A model generated the notes under the pieces. That model did no database searches, had not been told where the DNA came from, and worked only from the letters and a program-made list of their open reading frames with translations. DNA of 64,000 bases from a virus: positions 72,117-136,116 of IMG/VR virus record IMGVR_UViG_3300032132_000754. One strand, 5' to 3'. Numbering within the stretch: position 1 is the first letter of the stretch; each line of letters begins with the position of its first letter. Both the position numbers and the translations under genes were made by a program. Below, one piece after another: positions 52,104 to 59,556 of this stretch.

Positions 52104-52598
52104 ATGAACAAGCCAAAGTACCGTAAATGCCCAAAATGTGGCAAGAAGATGGCCCTACGAAAGTCCCACACTAAAGGGACCAAATTCTGGGGCTGCATGG
52201 CATTCCGAGATGACGGATGCGATGGTACCGCTCCATATCACGGCACAGGAGCCAGAGCAGGGCTGGACTTAGATATTCGAGAGATTGAAAACGGATATAT
52301 CGTAACCCCGTCTCGAAAATATTGCGACAATGTTGAGGATGAAGAATCCCCAGAAAGTTATTGTGGCACCAAAGAAGAACTGCAAGTTTTTCTAGAGACT
52401 TTCCTTAAAGACCAGATCAGTTCGCTTCTTGAACAGATTGAAACTTCTACAGAATTTGTAGATGAAATTGATGAGCAAATCGTCAAAGACGTTAAGGTAA
52501 AAGTGAAACGCCAGGGAACAGCCAAAGGCGATGTCAGCGCATTGTTAGCGAAGATGGCAGCAGCCAAAAAGAAAGCTGAAGCTGGGCAAGAAGCTTAA
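52104..52598 (+). CDS. topoisomerase-type zinc-finger protein
   Basis: A 164-residue protein. Residues 8-40 form a zf-C4_Topoisom motif: RKCPKCGKKMALRKSHTKGTKFWGCMAFRDDGC. A middle domain with two further cysteines and a coiled, acidic-to-basic C-terminus follow. Such zinc fingers bind ssDNA. No topoisomerase domain is present. The end overlaps the convergent virion gene by 4 bases. Confidence 0.65.
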   Translation: MNKPKYRKCPKCGKKMALRKSHTKGTKFWGCMAFRDDGCDGTAPYHGTGARAGLDLDIREIENGYIVTPSRKYCDNVEDEESPESYCGTKEELQVFLETFLKDQISSLLEQIETSTEFVDEIDEQIVKDVKVKVKRQGTAKGDVSALLAKMAAAKKKAEAGQEA

Positions 52599-53161
52599 GC
52601 CAATCGAACCCAAACATCCGCATGACAGATAGGAGATTCACTTCCAGTAGCGCTAATATATCGGAACCCAATCAAATTTCCAGCCGAAAATGCTACTGGT
52701 GGACTTATAGTAAACGGACTGGTAAGAGGGAACCCGGCACTGTCGACCGCTAATGGTGCACCAATAACAGTGCCGTTCACAGTAACTTCATAAGTAGTAA
52801 CACCGATTGCGCCGTCGTTGTTTATAATGACAAATTCAATTTGCCCATCTACTGGAACAGTATATCCCAGTGTTGGGAATGTACCTAGAGGGATAGCTGG
52901 CAAAATATCTATAGGCCCAGGGCCTGAAATACTAGTATCTGAAAAAGTAAGTTTAGTTAAACCGCTGGTTCCTGTGATTCCTAAATGGTCTTCTGAGCTA
53001 TGGGCTGTCGCGTCGAATGCTTCTGCTGCAGGCACCCCTGTAAATCCAGCATGGTCTATTCCAGAGTGAGCCGCCGTCGTAAGATCGCCAACGCCGGGAA
53101 TCCCAGTGTGGCTAACTCCAGAGTGAGCATTAGTATTAAATGGGTTTCGTCCTTGATACAT
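52595..53161 (-). CDS. virion protein with HxxxDHxG repeats
   Basis: A 188-residue protein from ATG 53161 (overlapping the upstream TAA). N-terminal ~65 residues hold three copies of AHSGV/I/S-x-DH/SH-x-G-x-x-GV (AHSGVSHTGIPGV, AHSGIDHAGFTGV, AHSSEDHLGITG), also found in the 45194 gene. The C-terminal 110 residues are a beta sandwich. Inferred to be a fibre assembly or attachment component. Confidence 0.65.
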   Translation of the reverse strand: MYQGRNPFNTNAHSGVSHTGIPGVGDLTTAAHSGIDHAGFTGVPAAEAFDATAHSSEDHLGITGTSGLTKLTFSDTSISGPGPIDILPAIPLGTFPTLGYTVPVDGQIEFVIINNDGAIGVTTYEVTVNGTVIGAPLAVDSAGFPLTSPFTISPPVAFSAGNLIGFRYISATGSESPICHADVWVRLA

Positions 53162-55686
53162 TAGAAGATTCTCCATCCGCCAAACGCGAACATTAACACA
53201 AAAGCTTGTTCATCGATATTTACGACAAATTGACTAGTAATGTCCCCATCAATCGCATTGCCGTTACCATCGACCATAACATTATTTGTCGAAGCGTTCA
53301 TGTCTTCGTCTTTAAACCAAATACGATCCCCTTCAACCGGGGTTGGAGGCAATGTCACAGTAAAGCTTGGGTTAGAAGTTTGTAATCCCACATAACGATC
53401 AGTGGTTTGTGCCAAAGTCGTATTAGAAGAAACTTGTGTTAATAACGGCGAACTACTAATTCCAGTTTGACCAGTAGCTCCATCTGGACCAGTAGCTCCA
53501 TCTGGACCAGTAGGTCCGGTTAAGACTCCGCCGCCTGGGCCGATAGTGCTTGGATTGAACCCAAAAACATAAACGTCAAAATCAGCAACAGATCCAACCA
53601 ATAACTCCTGAGCAACATCTAGAGTTAAATTGTCAGCACAGATACTCTTGTCTTTTAAGGTTAGAGAGAAAACGTCCCCGGTTGTGAAAAATCCAGGCAG
53701 TGTTTTAGTAAAAACAATATTGTCTAATCCAGTATCATCGCTGGTTCCTAGACTAATAGACATTGGTGCGCCGCTGGCATCGCCGTTTGTCATTTTCAAA
53801 ACAACCCTAGCGATTATGTGGTCATTGCCGGAATCTAAGAAAACTTGTGTAGAGCCGGGAGTTAAACCATCAAGGCCAACTGCGCTACTCAACATAGTTT
53901 CGGCACTATTAACTAAAGATATGCCAGTTAAACCAGTTGCTCCGATTGGGCCGGTGGGTCCTGTAGCCCCTGGAGCTACAGATGAACCACTTGTGATTTC
54001 ATCCGGATCAAATCCGAAAATATAAACATCAAAAGTGCCAGGGTCAGTACCGCCGAAAGCTTCGTCGATTTCCAGGATTAAATTATCTGTGACGCAAACG
54101 CTCTTGTCTTGCAAGACTAATTGATAAACGTCGTCTGTGTTTTTAAAACCGGAAAGTACTTGATTTGTTACAACGTTATCGAGCCCGGTATCGCCAAGCA
54201 CGCCGATATTAATTTTTAGAGACGAAGCTCCGATATCAACACTGCCACTAGTCATCTTGAAAAGAAGGCGAGTAACAACTTTAGCCCCACTTGTTCCAAT
54301 GCTTAGGATCGAATTGACCCCACCTATTGTTCCATCAATAGAAATCGGAGGCGTTAGTAAAATATCAGAGTTTGCTAACCCTGTGCCAACGTCGCCGGTT
54401 GGACCAACGTCGCCTGTGGGGCCAGTTGAGCCAATGTCGCCGGTCGGGCCAGTAGAACCAGTAACGCCGTCAGGGCCAGTCGGGCCGGTAGCTCCAATTG
54501 TAGAATCACTATCAATAGCGAATACAGCGATTAATTCGTCGTCGGCCATCAGCGGAGCAGCAGAGCCCGTTCCTGTAGGACCTGTTGGTTGCCAAATGAT
54601 TTGTTGGAAATTCGGCCCGGTTAGTTGATAATCTCGGCCAACACCCTGAACCTGGAACATCTTGTTTTGGAACAATCGGACAGCAGTAGGATTGTTGATT
54701 TGAGCTGTAATTGTATCGCTAAGAATCGTATCACCGTCTGATAGAGTGACTTCTTCAGGAACAAGTTCTTGTTGGATTGGAACGATCGGCAAAATGGCTG
54801 AATCTTCGATATAAACCGCGACAAGCTTGTCTTCTGGATCTAATTCTACGCCATGGTTATCGATCAACCAAACGATTTGATTGTTTTCTGGGCCAGTTAG
54901 CGAATAATCTACACCCTGCTCTAAGAACAATCTGTTCAAGAACAAACGGAAAGCTTGTGGGTTGGCTACTTGGAAGGTAACCGACCCAATATTTGTATTT
55001 CCGTCACTAGGGCCGACTCCACCAGTTGGGATAGCGACTTGCTCTTGATGAGGAATGGTGAAAAGATCGCCAGACGGACCAGTAGGCCCGTCAACGCCCG
55101 TTAGACCAGTGGCCCCAGTGGCCCCAGTCATGCCATTTGGTCCGGTTGGCCCAGTATTTCCTAGAGCACCGAATGTGCCAATGTAACGGTAGACGGTGAT
55201 TTTGAGAGGAGTTAATAGACCTAGATCGGATGGTGTAAAACCTTCATCGAACCTAACAATGCCGTTCTTACTATCAACTTGATAGCGTCCATCTGTTAGG
55301 TTGATTACAGTGTTATCGTTTTCGAACAGCGTAAAGAAGTAACCAGCACCGAAAATCTGTGGAGTAATCCATTCTCGTAGTTGCGGGGTAGTTGGGTTTC
55401 CTGGAGTCTGATAAAGAGTCCAAGCTTGCCCGTTAGATAGCGGAACTTCAGTTAGGACTGACAGGGTTAGTTTGTCTACTACTGGGTCTGTAGCGGCTGC
55501 TGCGGCATCGGCTGCTCCTGGCGTTGCAGCGGCTGGGACTGGCTCGGCATAAATATCAGTTAGACGAACCGTAGGCAGCCACGGTAAGCCTTCCTCGAAG
55601 TAATTCTTGTTTGTATTGGTAGATGCTACACCTAGAGATAGCTTATTTGCAATATCTAGTGTTGCTTCGTCGCCAAGCTTAGCCAT
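53161..55686 (-). CDS. collagen-like multi-domain virion protein
   Basis: An 841-residue protein with several domains separated by collagen-like segments: residues ~175-205 (GPTGPNGMTGATG), ~400-437 (GATGPTGPDGVTGSTG), ~560-580 (GATGPTGPIGATG) and ~700-725 (GPTGPDGATGPDG). Between them are two tandem copies of a ~90-residue module (ALRLFQNKMFQVQGVDYxLTGP) and two copies of a ~115-residue module (DDTGLDN…LPGF…DKS-I/C…FDVYVFGF). Probably a long fibre with proline-rich triple-helical joints, an obvious candidate substrate for the P4H-like enzyme. Confidence 0.75.
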   Translation of the reverse strand: MAKLGDEATLDIANKLSLGVASTNTNKNYFEEGLPWLPTVRLTDIYAEPVPAAATPGAADAAAAATDPVVDKLTLSVLTEVPLSNGQAWTLYQTPGNPTTPQLREWITPQIFGAGYFFTLFENDNTVINLTDGRYQVDSKNGIVRFDEGFTPSDLGLLTPLKITVYRYIGTFGALGNTGPTGPNGMTGATGATGLTGVDGPTGPSGDLFTIPHQEQVAIPTGGVGPSDGNTNIGSVTFQVANPQAFRLFLNRLFLEQGVDYSLTGPENNQIVWLIDNHGVELDPEDKLVAVYIEDSAILPIVPIQQELVPEEVTLSDGDTILSDTITAQINNPTAVRLFQNKMFQVQGVGRDYQLTGPNFQQIIWQPTGPTGTGSAAPLMADDELIAVFAIDSDSTIGATGPTGPDGVTGSTGPTGDIGSTGPTGDVGPTGDVGTGLANSDILLTPPISIDGTIGGVNSILSIGTSGAKVVTRLLFKMTSGSVDIGASSLKINIGVLGDTGLDNVVTNQVLSGFKNTDDVYQLVLQDKSVCVTDNLILEIDEAFGGTDPGTFDVYIFGFDPDEITSGSSVAPGATGPTGPIGATGLTGISLVNSAETMLSSAVGLDGLTPGSTQVFLDSGNDHIIARVVLKMTNGDASGAPMSISLGTSDDTGLDNIVFTKTLPGFFTTGDVFSLTLKDKSICADNLTLDVAQELLVGSVADFDVYVFGFNPSTIGPGGGVLTGPTGPDGATGPDGATGQTGISSSPLLTQVSSNTTLAQTTDRYVGLQTSNPSFTVTLPPTPVEGDRIWFKDEDMNASTNNVMVDGNGNAIDGDITSQFVVNIDEQAFVLMFAFGGWRIF

Positions 55687-55689
55687 ATG

Positions 55690-55959
55690 TTATACACCCA
55701 TCAACTGAATTCGAAGTTCGACTAGTTTTCGTTCATTAACGTAATAAACTTGTGAACAGCGATCAGAGACCTGAAGTTTCAGTTTGAAAGTTCCACCACT
55801 TCTAGATATATGTTCGTTGTCAGACCCATCTAGAGCTGCTTCGACACAGCTAAGCAGATCAGCGCACTCTGAAGCAGATAATTGATGCACAGACTCACCT
55901 CGGCTGTCTCCAGCTTTCAGAAAAATCTCGTTACCTTGTCGTTCTGCTACAAATTTCAT
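55690..55959 (-). CDS. hypothetical small protein
   Basis: An 89-residue protein with three cysteines (C32, C38 and C68), in a beta-alpha layout. It sits 3 bases after the 747-residue virion gene and 3 bases before the collagen-like gene, so it is almost surely part of the same operon. Possibly a fibre chaperone; not shown. Confidence 0.5.
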   Translation of the reverse strand: MKFVAERQGNEIFLKAGDSRGESVHQLSASECADLLSCVEAALDGSDNEHISRSGGTFKLKLQVSDRCSQVYYVNERKLVELRIQLMGV

Positions 55960-55962
55960 ATT

Positions 55963-58206
55963 TTACCAGTTTATTGACAATCCTGACCCTGTGCCTACAA
56001 TTTCCGTAGCCGCCGCATCAGCATACGTAATTTCGACAATGATTTGAAAATCAGATCCCGCATCAGTACCAATAGCGCCGAGACTAAATTCAATAGCACC
56101 ATTAATACTAGGACTATTAACACCAGAATTGATCCGACAACCTTCACCATCAGCGCCACCAATCAGAGGAGCACCTGTAGGGAAAGTGCCAGCACTAAAA
56201 GCAATTAAAGCGTCTAACCACACCGTCTTTCCAGGAACCTTAAGGCGAATAGAAACATCACCCGGACCCAAATCAGCGTCAGCAAGACCAGGCAAAGTAA
56301 TAATTCCATTAGTTTGTGATCCAGTCCCAGATCTGAAAACTCGATAATAAGTCCTGTTACCAGGGCTCAAACCAGAATAATCCGGGTTTGGCTGTGGTTC
56401 AAAAGCAGACGTATAATCTGTTTGAGGATAAGCTAAACGATTAGATGGAACGACTTCGGCGCGATATACCTGAAGACTGCCCCCAGCTGCCGTGCCAGTA
56501 AGGTCATCGGCAGAATTCCAAAGGCTAGGATTTAACGCACCAGGGAGAGCTGTTCCGGCGATCGGAGTGTCGAAATCGGTTGAATCAGGTAGACGATAAC
56601 GTTCGTCCACGAATCTATCTAATGTATCTGTGCTATTTGGGCTTACACTCATAATGGCGAAATTACCGCTTGCAGTTGCTAAAGTATAGTTACCATATGG
56701 ATCTCGTGGAGTAATATCAGCATCTGGTTGGAAAATTTGTACCCCACCGCCTGCCGCAACACTAAACGCAGTTACGGCCATCGTTTCACCACGATCTGGT
56801 GGAGTCGAAACACCAGCGACTGCTGGGTCTGTAATTGCGATTCCAGTTGTTGCATCTCCAAAATCGGAAACATCTAAAACATCAGGTATGTTAGTCTGGT
56901 GATAAACATTGTTAAATGGGCGTAGCAATGAAAAATCTAGATCGAACGTCGATCCGGCGTCGTAGTAGGTAATACCGCTTAATTGTTTTGTTACTGGAGT
57001 GTTTTCGACAATGGTTTGCCCAGAAACTGCAGGGTTTGTTGGAACCGTAGGCAGGTCGGCATCATAAAACCATTCCAACAAGTTACTAGTATTAGTAATA
57101 CCGGTAACGTGACGCAGTTGTGCTGAATTGTATCCGTCTACCATCCCAGCAGTGTTTAGAGTGATCCTAGACATGCCTTGTTGGAAAATATCGATTGAAA
57201 CGACACCTGACGGCGCGACAGTTAGAATTTCCAGGGTACCGCCTACAAAAGTGACGACTCCGGAAACCATAGGATCACCAGCGCCCGTAGTGTTATAATC
57301 AGCGGCTACGTTTTGTCCGGCTACACGGTTTAGTTCTACGAAGTTGGCAGCCAAGTCTAATGTGGCTACGTCAACACCGTTAATAGCTAGGATTAAAACT
57401 CCTAAACTTGCAGAACCAAATTGAGCTGCATTAGTGTTGAAGATATAAGATGTGTTTTGTGTGATGTTGTTATATAGGTCGCCTGCGACGGTAGCTGGTG
57501 GATAAACTGCAGCGTTCTGTGAAAGACGGCCAGCGACGAGGGCTGGGAGGCCAGCGATGAGGCTCAAAGCGGGTGGTGGGGCTCCCGCACCTATATACAC
57601 TACTCCAGGTGCTACTTCGGTAGCTACGTGGTCTTGTCCGACCCCTGAATCAGAAATGAATCTAAGCTCTGTGACTTCCGTAGCGATCTGTTCGTTGCCG
57701 CCACCTGGAGTATCAGACGCGACAGTGATGCTAGTTAATTCTGGGCTCCATTCGCCGCTACGGAAGACAAGTCCTTGCCCGTCCACGGCTCCAGTAGTAT
57801 CGACATCTAATAGATCGCCAAGATTGGCGGCTACTGCGGCAGGACCCCAAATGGTGCCATCGAAAGTAAGAACATCTCCAGCGTCTGGAGTTTGTGTACC
57901 GTCTGTATCGACATCTGTTAATGCGTTGAGGGTTAGGTCTCCAGGTACCCAATCTGGCCCTGAGAATTGTAGAACTTGTCCAATGGATGGAGCTGGAGCT
58001 ACGACATCTCCTAAGTCATTGAGATCATTGTTGGTCTCAATGATTGTTAAACGTTCTTCTACTGACCCGCCTGTGAAGTCGTAATTGCCAATTGCGTCCG
58101 TTAGACACTCAAGTTGGGTTTCCTGCTTGTTGTGGTCCGCTGCAGGGATGACTTCGCCATTTTCGCGAATAGTCTTAGAATATGGGAATTGTAGATTGCT
58201 GGCCAT
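55963..58206 (-). CDS. large virion/fibre protein with LxDV repeats
   Basis: A 747-residue protein. After a short N-terminal region (~1-70) come three copies of a fibre repeat LNDLGDV…GQVLQFSGPDWVPG, LNALTDV…GDVLTFDGTIWGPA, LGDLLDV…GQGLVFRSGEWSP (~75-160), typical of phage tail fibres. The rest is beta-rich, without catalytic motifs. TATAAATG surrounds the start. Inferred long tail fibre. Confidence 0.7.
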   Translation of the reverse strand: MASNLQFPYSKTIRENGEVIPAADHNKQETQLECLTDAIGNYDFTGGSVEERLTIIETNNDLNDLGDVVAPAPSIGQVLQFSGPDWVPGDLTLNALTDVDTDGTQTPDAGDVLTFDGTIWGPAAVAANLGDLLDVDTTGAVDGQGLVFRSGEWSPELTSITVASDTPGGGNEQIATEVTELRFISDSGVGQDHVATEVAPGVVYIGAGAPPPALSLIAGLPALVAGRLSQNAAVYPPATVAGDLYNNITQNTSYIFNTNAAQFGSASLGVLILAINGVDVATLDLAANFVELNRVAGQNVAADYNTTGAGDPMVSGVVTFVGGTLEILTVAPSGVVSIDIFQQGMSRITLNTAGMVDGYNSAQLRHVTGITNTSNLLEWFYDADLPTVPTNPAVSGQTIVENTPVTKQLSGITYYDAGSTFDLDFSLLRPFNNVYHQTNIPDVLDVSDFGDATTGIAITDPAVAGVSTPPDRGETMAVTAFSVAAGGGVQIFQPDADITPRDPYGNYTLATASGNFAIMSVSPNSTDTLDRFVDERYRLPDSTDFDTPIAGTALPGALNPSLWNSADDLTGTAAGGSLQVYRAEVVPSNRLAYPQTDYTSAFEPQPNPDYSGLSPGNRTYYRVFRSGTGSQTNGIITLPGLADADLGPGDVSIRLKVPGKTVWLDALIAFSAGTFPTGAPLIGGADGEGCRINSGVNSPSINGAIEFSLGAIGTDAGSDFQIIVEITYADAAATEIVGTGSGLSINW

Positions 58207-58218
58207 TTATACTACCCG

Positions 58219-58230
58219 TTTTATATTTAA
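58219..58230 (-). promoter_or_regulatory. TAAATATAA late-type box before the fibre gene
   Basis: TTAAATATAAAA on the minus strand, ~13-24 bases before ATG 58206; it shares TAAATATAA with the box before the giant Ig-like gene. Inference. Confidence 0.3.
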
Positions 58231-58370
58231 CCAGCATTCTGTTCAGCTAAAGTTTCCCCTTTATAGAACGAATCAGGACGAAAGGCGAGCGGTACTGACT
58301 CTACAGGCTCATCTATAGCTGTGCCAAATTTAGTTGTTATAAATTTAGGTTGAACGGTTTGGGTGCCCAT
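58227..58370 (-). CDS. short ORF overlapping the end of the preceding gene
   Basis: A 47-residue ORF beginning ATG GGC ACC at 58370, with GAGATGG a few bases upstream, in a different frame from the end of 58337-59128 (34-base overlap). Sequence is Pro/Phe rich (PVESVPLAFRPDSFYKGETL), soluble. It fills the otherwise empty gap before the fibre gene. Likely coding, function unknown. Confidence 0.5.
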   Translation of the reverse strand: MGTQTVQPKFITTKFGTAIDEPVESVPLAFRPDSFYKGETLAEQNAG

Positions 58371-59128
58371 GTGCCATCTCGCATTTCGGTTAATGTTTTA
58401 ATTCGATTGGCACATCCTTCGATCATTATCTCTAGTTGTGCAGAAATAGCTTCATTATCAGTGCTTTCCATAGCATCTAGATAACCTCTTACCGCTTCCT
58501 TTTCAAGTTCGATGCAATCATCGACTTTTTGCGGTAGTTCTTCTGTGTCGTTGGCCTCTGATTCAACACCATTTCGTGTGAATAAGATATCTGGCTCTTT
58601 AAAGCTTAAGTCCATCATCTCTTGAATAGAACTGTCAAGCCTATTTTGGAACGTTCCTTCCTCGAAGGTATCGTTTTCTTTCTTCTTTTTCTTTTTCTTT
58701 TTCTTCTTACCACCCTCGCCGTCACCTTCATAGGTAAAAGCAGTCTTGTTACGTCTAAAAGAACTAGGGTGTTGGGACTGGGATCTGGCCAACTTATTGG
58801 TTGGGCCTTTAAATTGGTCTTCTTGCATTTCTTCCTCTTCTTGGATGGACAAAATAGTAAACTTGAACAAAGGATTATAAGTAGAGACGTTAAAATCATT
58901 CTCTTTTAAATCATTATAATTTACTGAGCTACCGTTATAGCTTAATTCGACTTGTCTATCCTTTACAAAGTTGCTCATATGGCGCAAAGTGTTTACAATG
59001 TCTTTGCTATCTAAAAGTCGATATCCTTGTACGTTGTAATAATCTGCATCGATACTGTAATCAATATTATTGATACGACAATGCTGGTCAAATTCGTCAT
59101 AGACTTCTTTTAACCGATCATGAATCAT
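58337..59128 (-). CDS. hypothetical protein with poly-lysine run
   Basis: A 263-residue protein. The N-terminal ~95 residues look folded (IHDRLKEVYDEFDQHCR, tail-protein like); ~100-150 is polar and contains ten consecutive lysines; the C-terminal ~100 residues are acidic and helical (ELEKEAVRGYLDAMES…). A-rich codons in the Lys run are a possible slippage site. It is embedded in the virion operon; perhaps an assembly factor. Confidence 0.55.
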   Translation of the reverse strand: MIHDRLKEVYDEFDQHCRINNIDYSIDADYYNVQGYRLLDSKDIVNTLRHMSNFVKDRQVELSYNGSSVNYNDLKENDFNVSTYNPLFKFTILSIQEEEEMQEDQFKGPTNKLARSQSQHPSSFRRNKTAFTYEGDGEGGKKKKKKKKKKENDTFEEGTFQNRLDSSIQEMMDLSFKEPDILFTRNGVESEANDTEELPQKVDDCIELEKEAVRGYLDAMESTDNEAISAQLEIMIEGCANRIKTLTEMRDGTWAPKPFNLNL

Positions 59129-59556
59129 CTTAAAGACTTATACCTACTAAAATATTTTACCATAGCGTCAACTAAAGGATCGACTTGATTGCTAAGATTT
59201 AGAGCGTGACCATTATTTCGCATGAAACGGCGTCCGTGTTGGTTGCCGTCGAAGACCCACATAGCTTTTTCTAAATCTGGTTTGCAACTCAAGTTCGTTG
59301 AACGATAACCAGCCGACATTCTACCATCACCAAGATTAACCATTAACTGAGGCAAGCGCTTACGCAGACCTTTAGCTAATTCAATGTTATACTCTTCAGT
59401 TGCATGACGAACATGCATCTCAAGTTCAGTGACTCGATCTTTAGCGTCTTGAAGCTCTTTGGAAAGTTCGATAATTAGATCGTACTTTCCTTTAGCATCG
59501 CCAGGACCATTGAAACTATCAAGTTGCTCGTTTAAAGCATCGCCAAATTCTTTCAT
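59125..59556 (-). CDS. hypothetical virion-arm protein
   Basis: A 143-residue helical protein with a coiled-coil first half (LIIELSKELQDAKDRVTELEMHVRHATEEY) and a basic second half. It overlaps the genes on both sides by a few bases. Possibly a fibre chaperone or connector. Confidence 0.5.
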   Translation of the reverse strand: MKEFGDALNEQLDSFNGPGDAKGKYDLIIELSKELQDAKDRVTELEMHVRHATEEYNIELAKGLRKRLPQLMVNLGDGRMSAGYRSTNLSCKPDLEKAMWVFDGNQHGRRFMRNNGHALNLSNQVDPLVDAMVKYFSRYKSLR

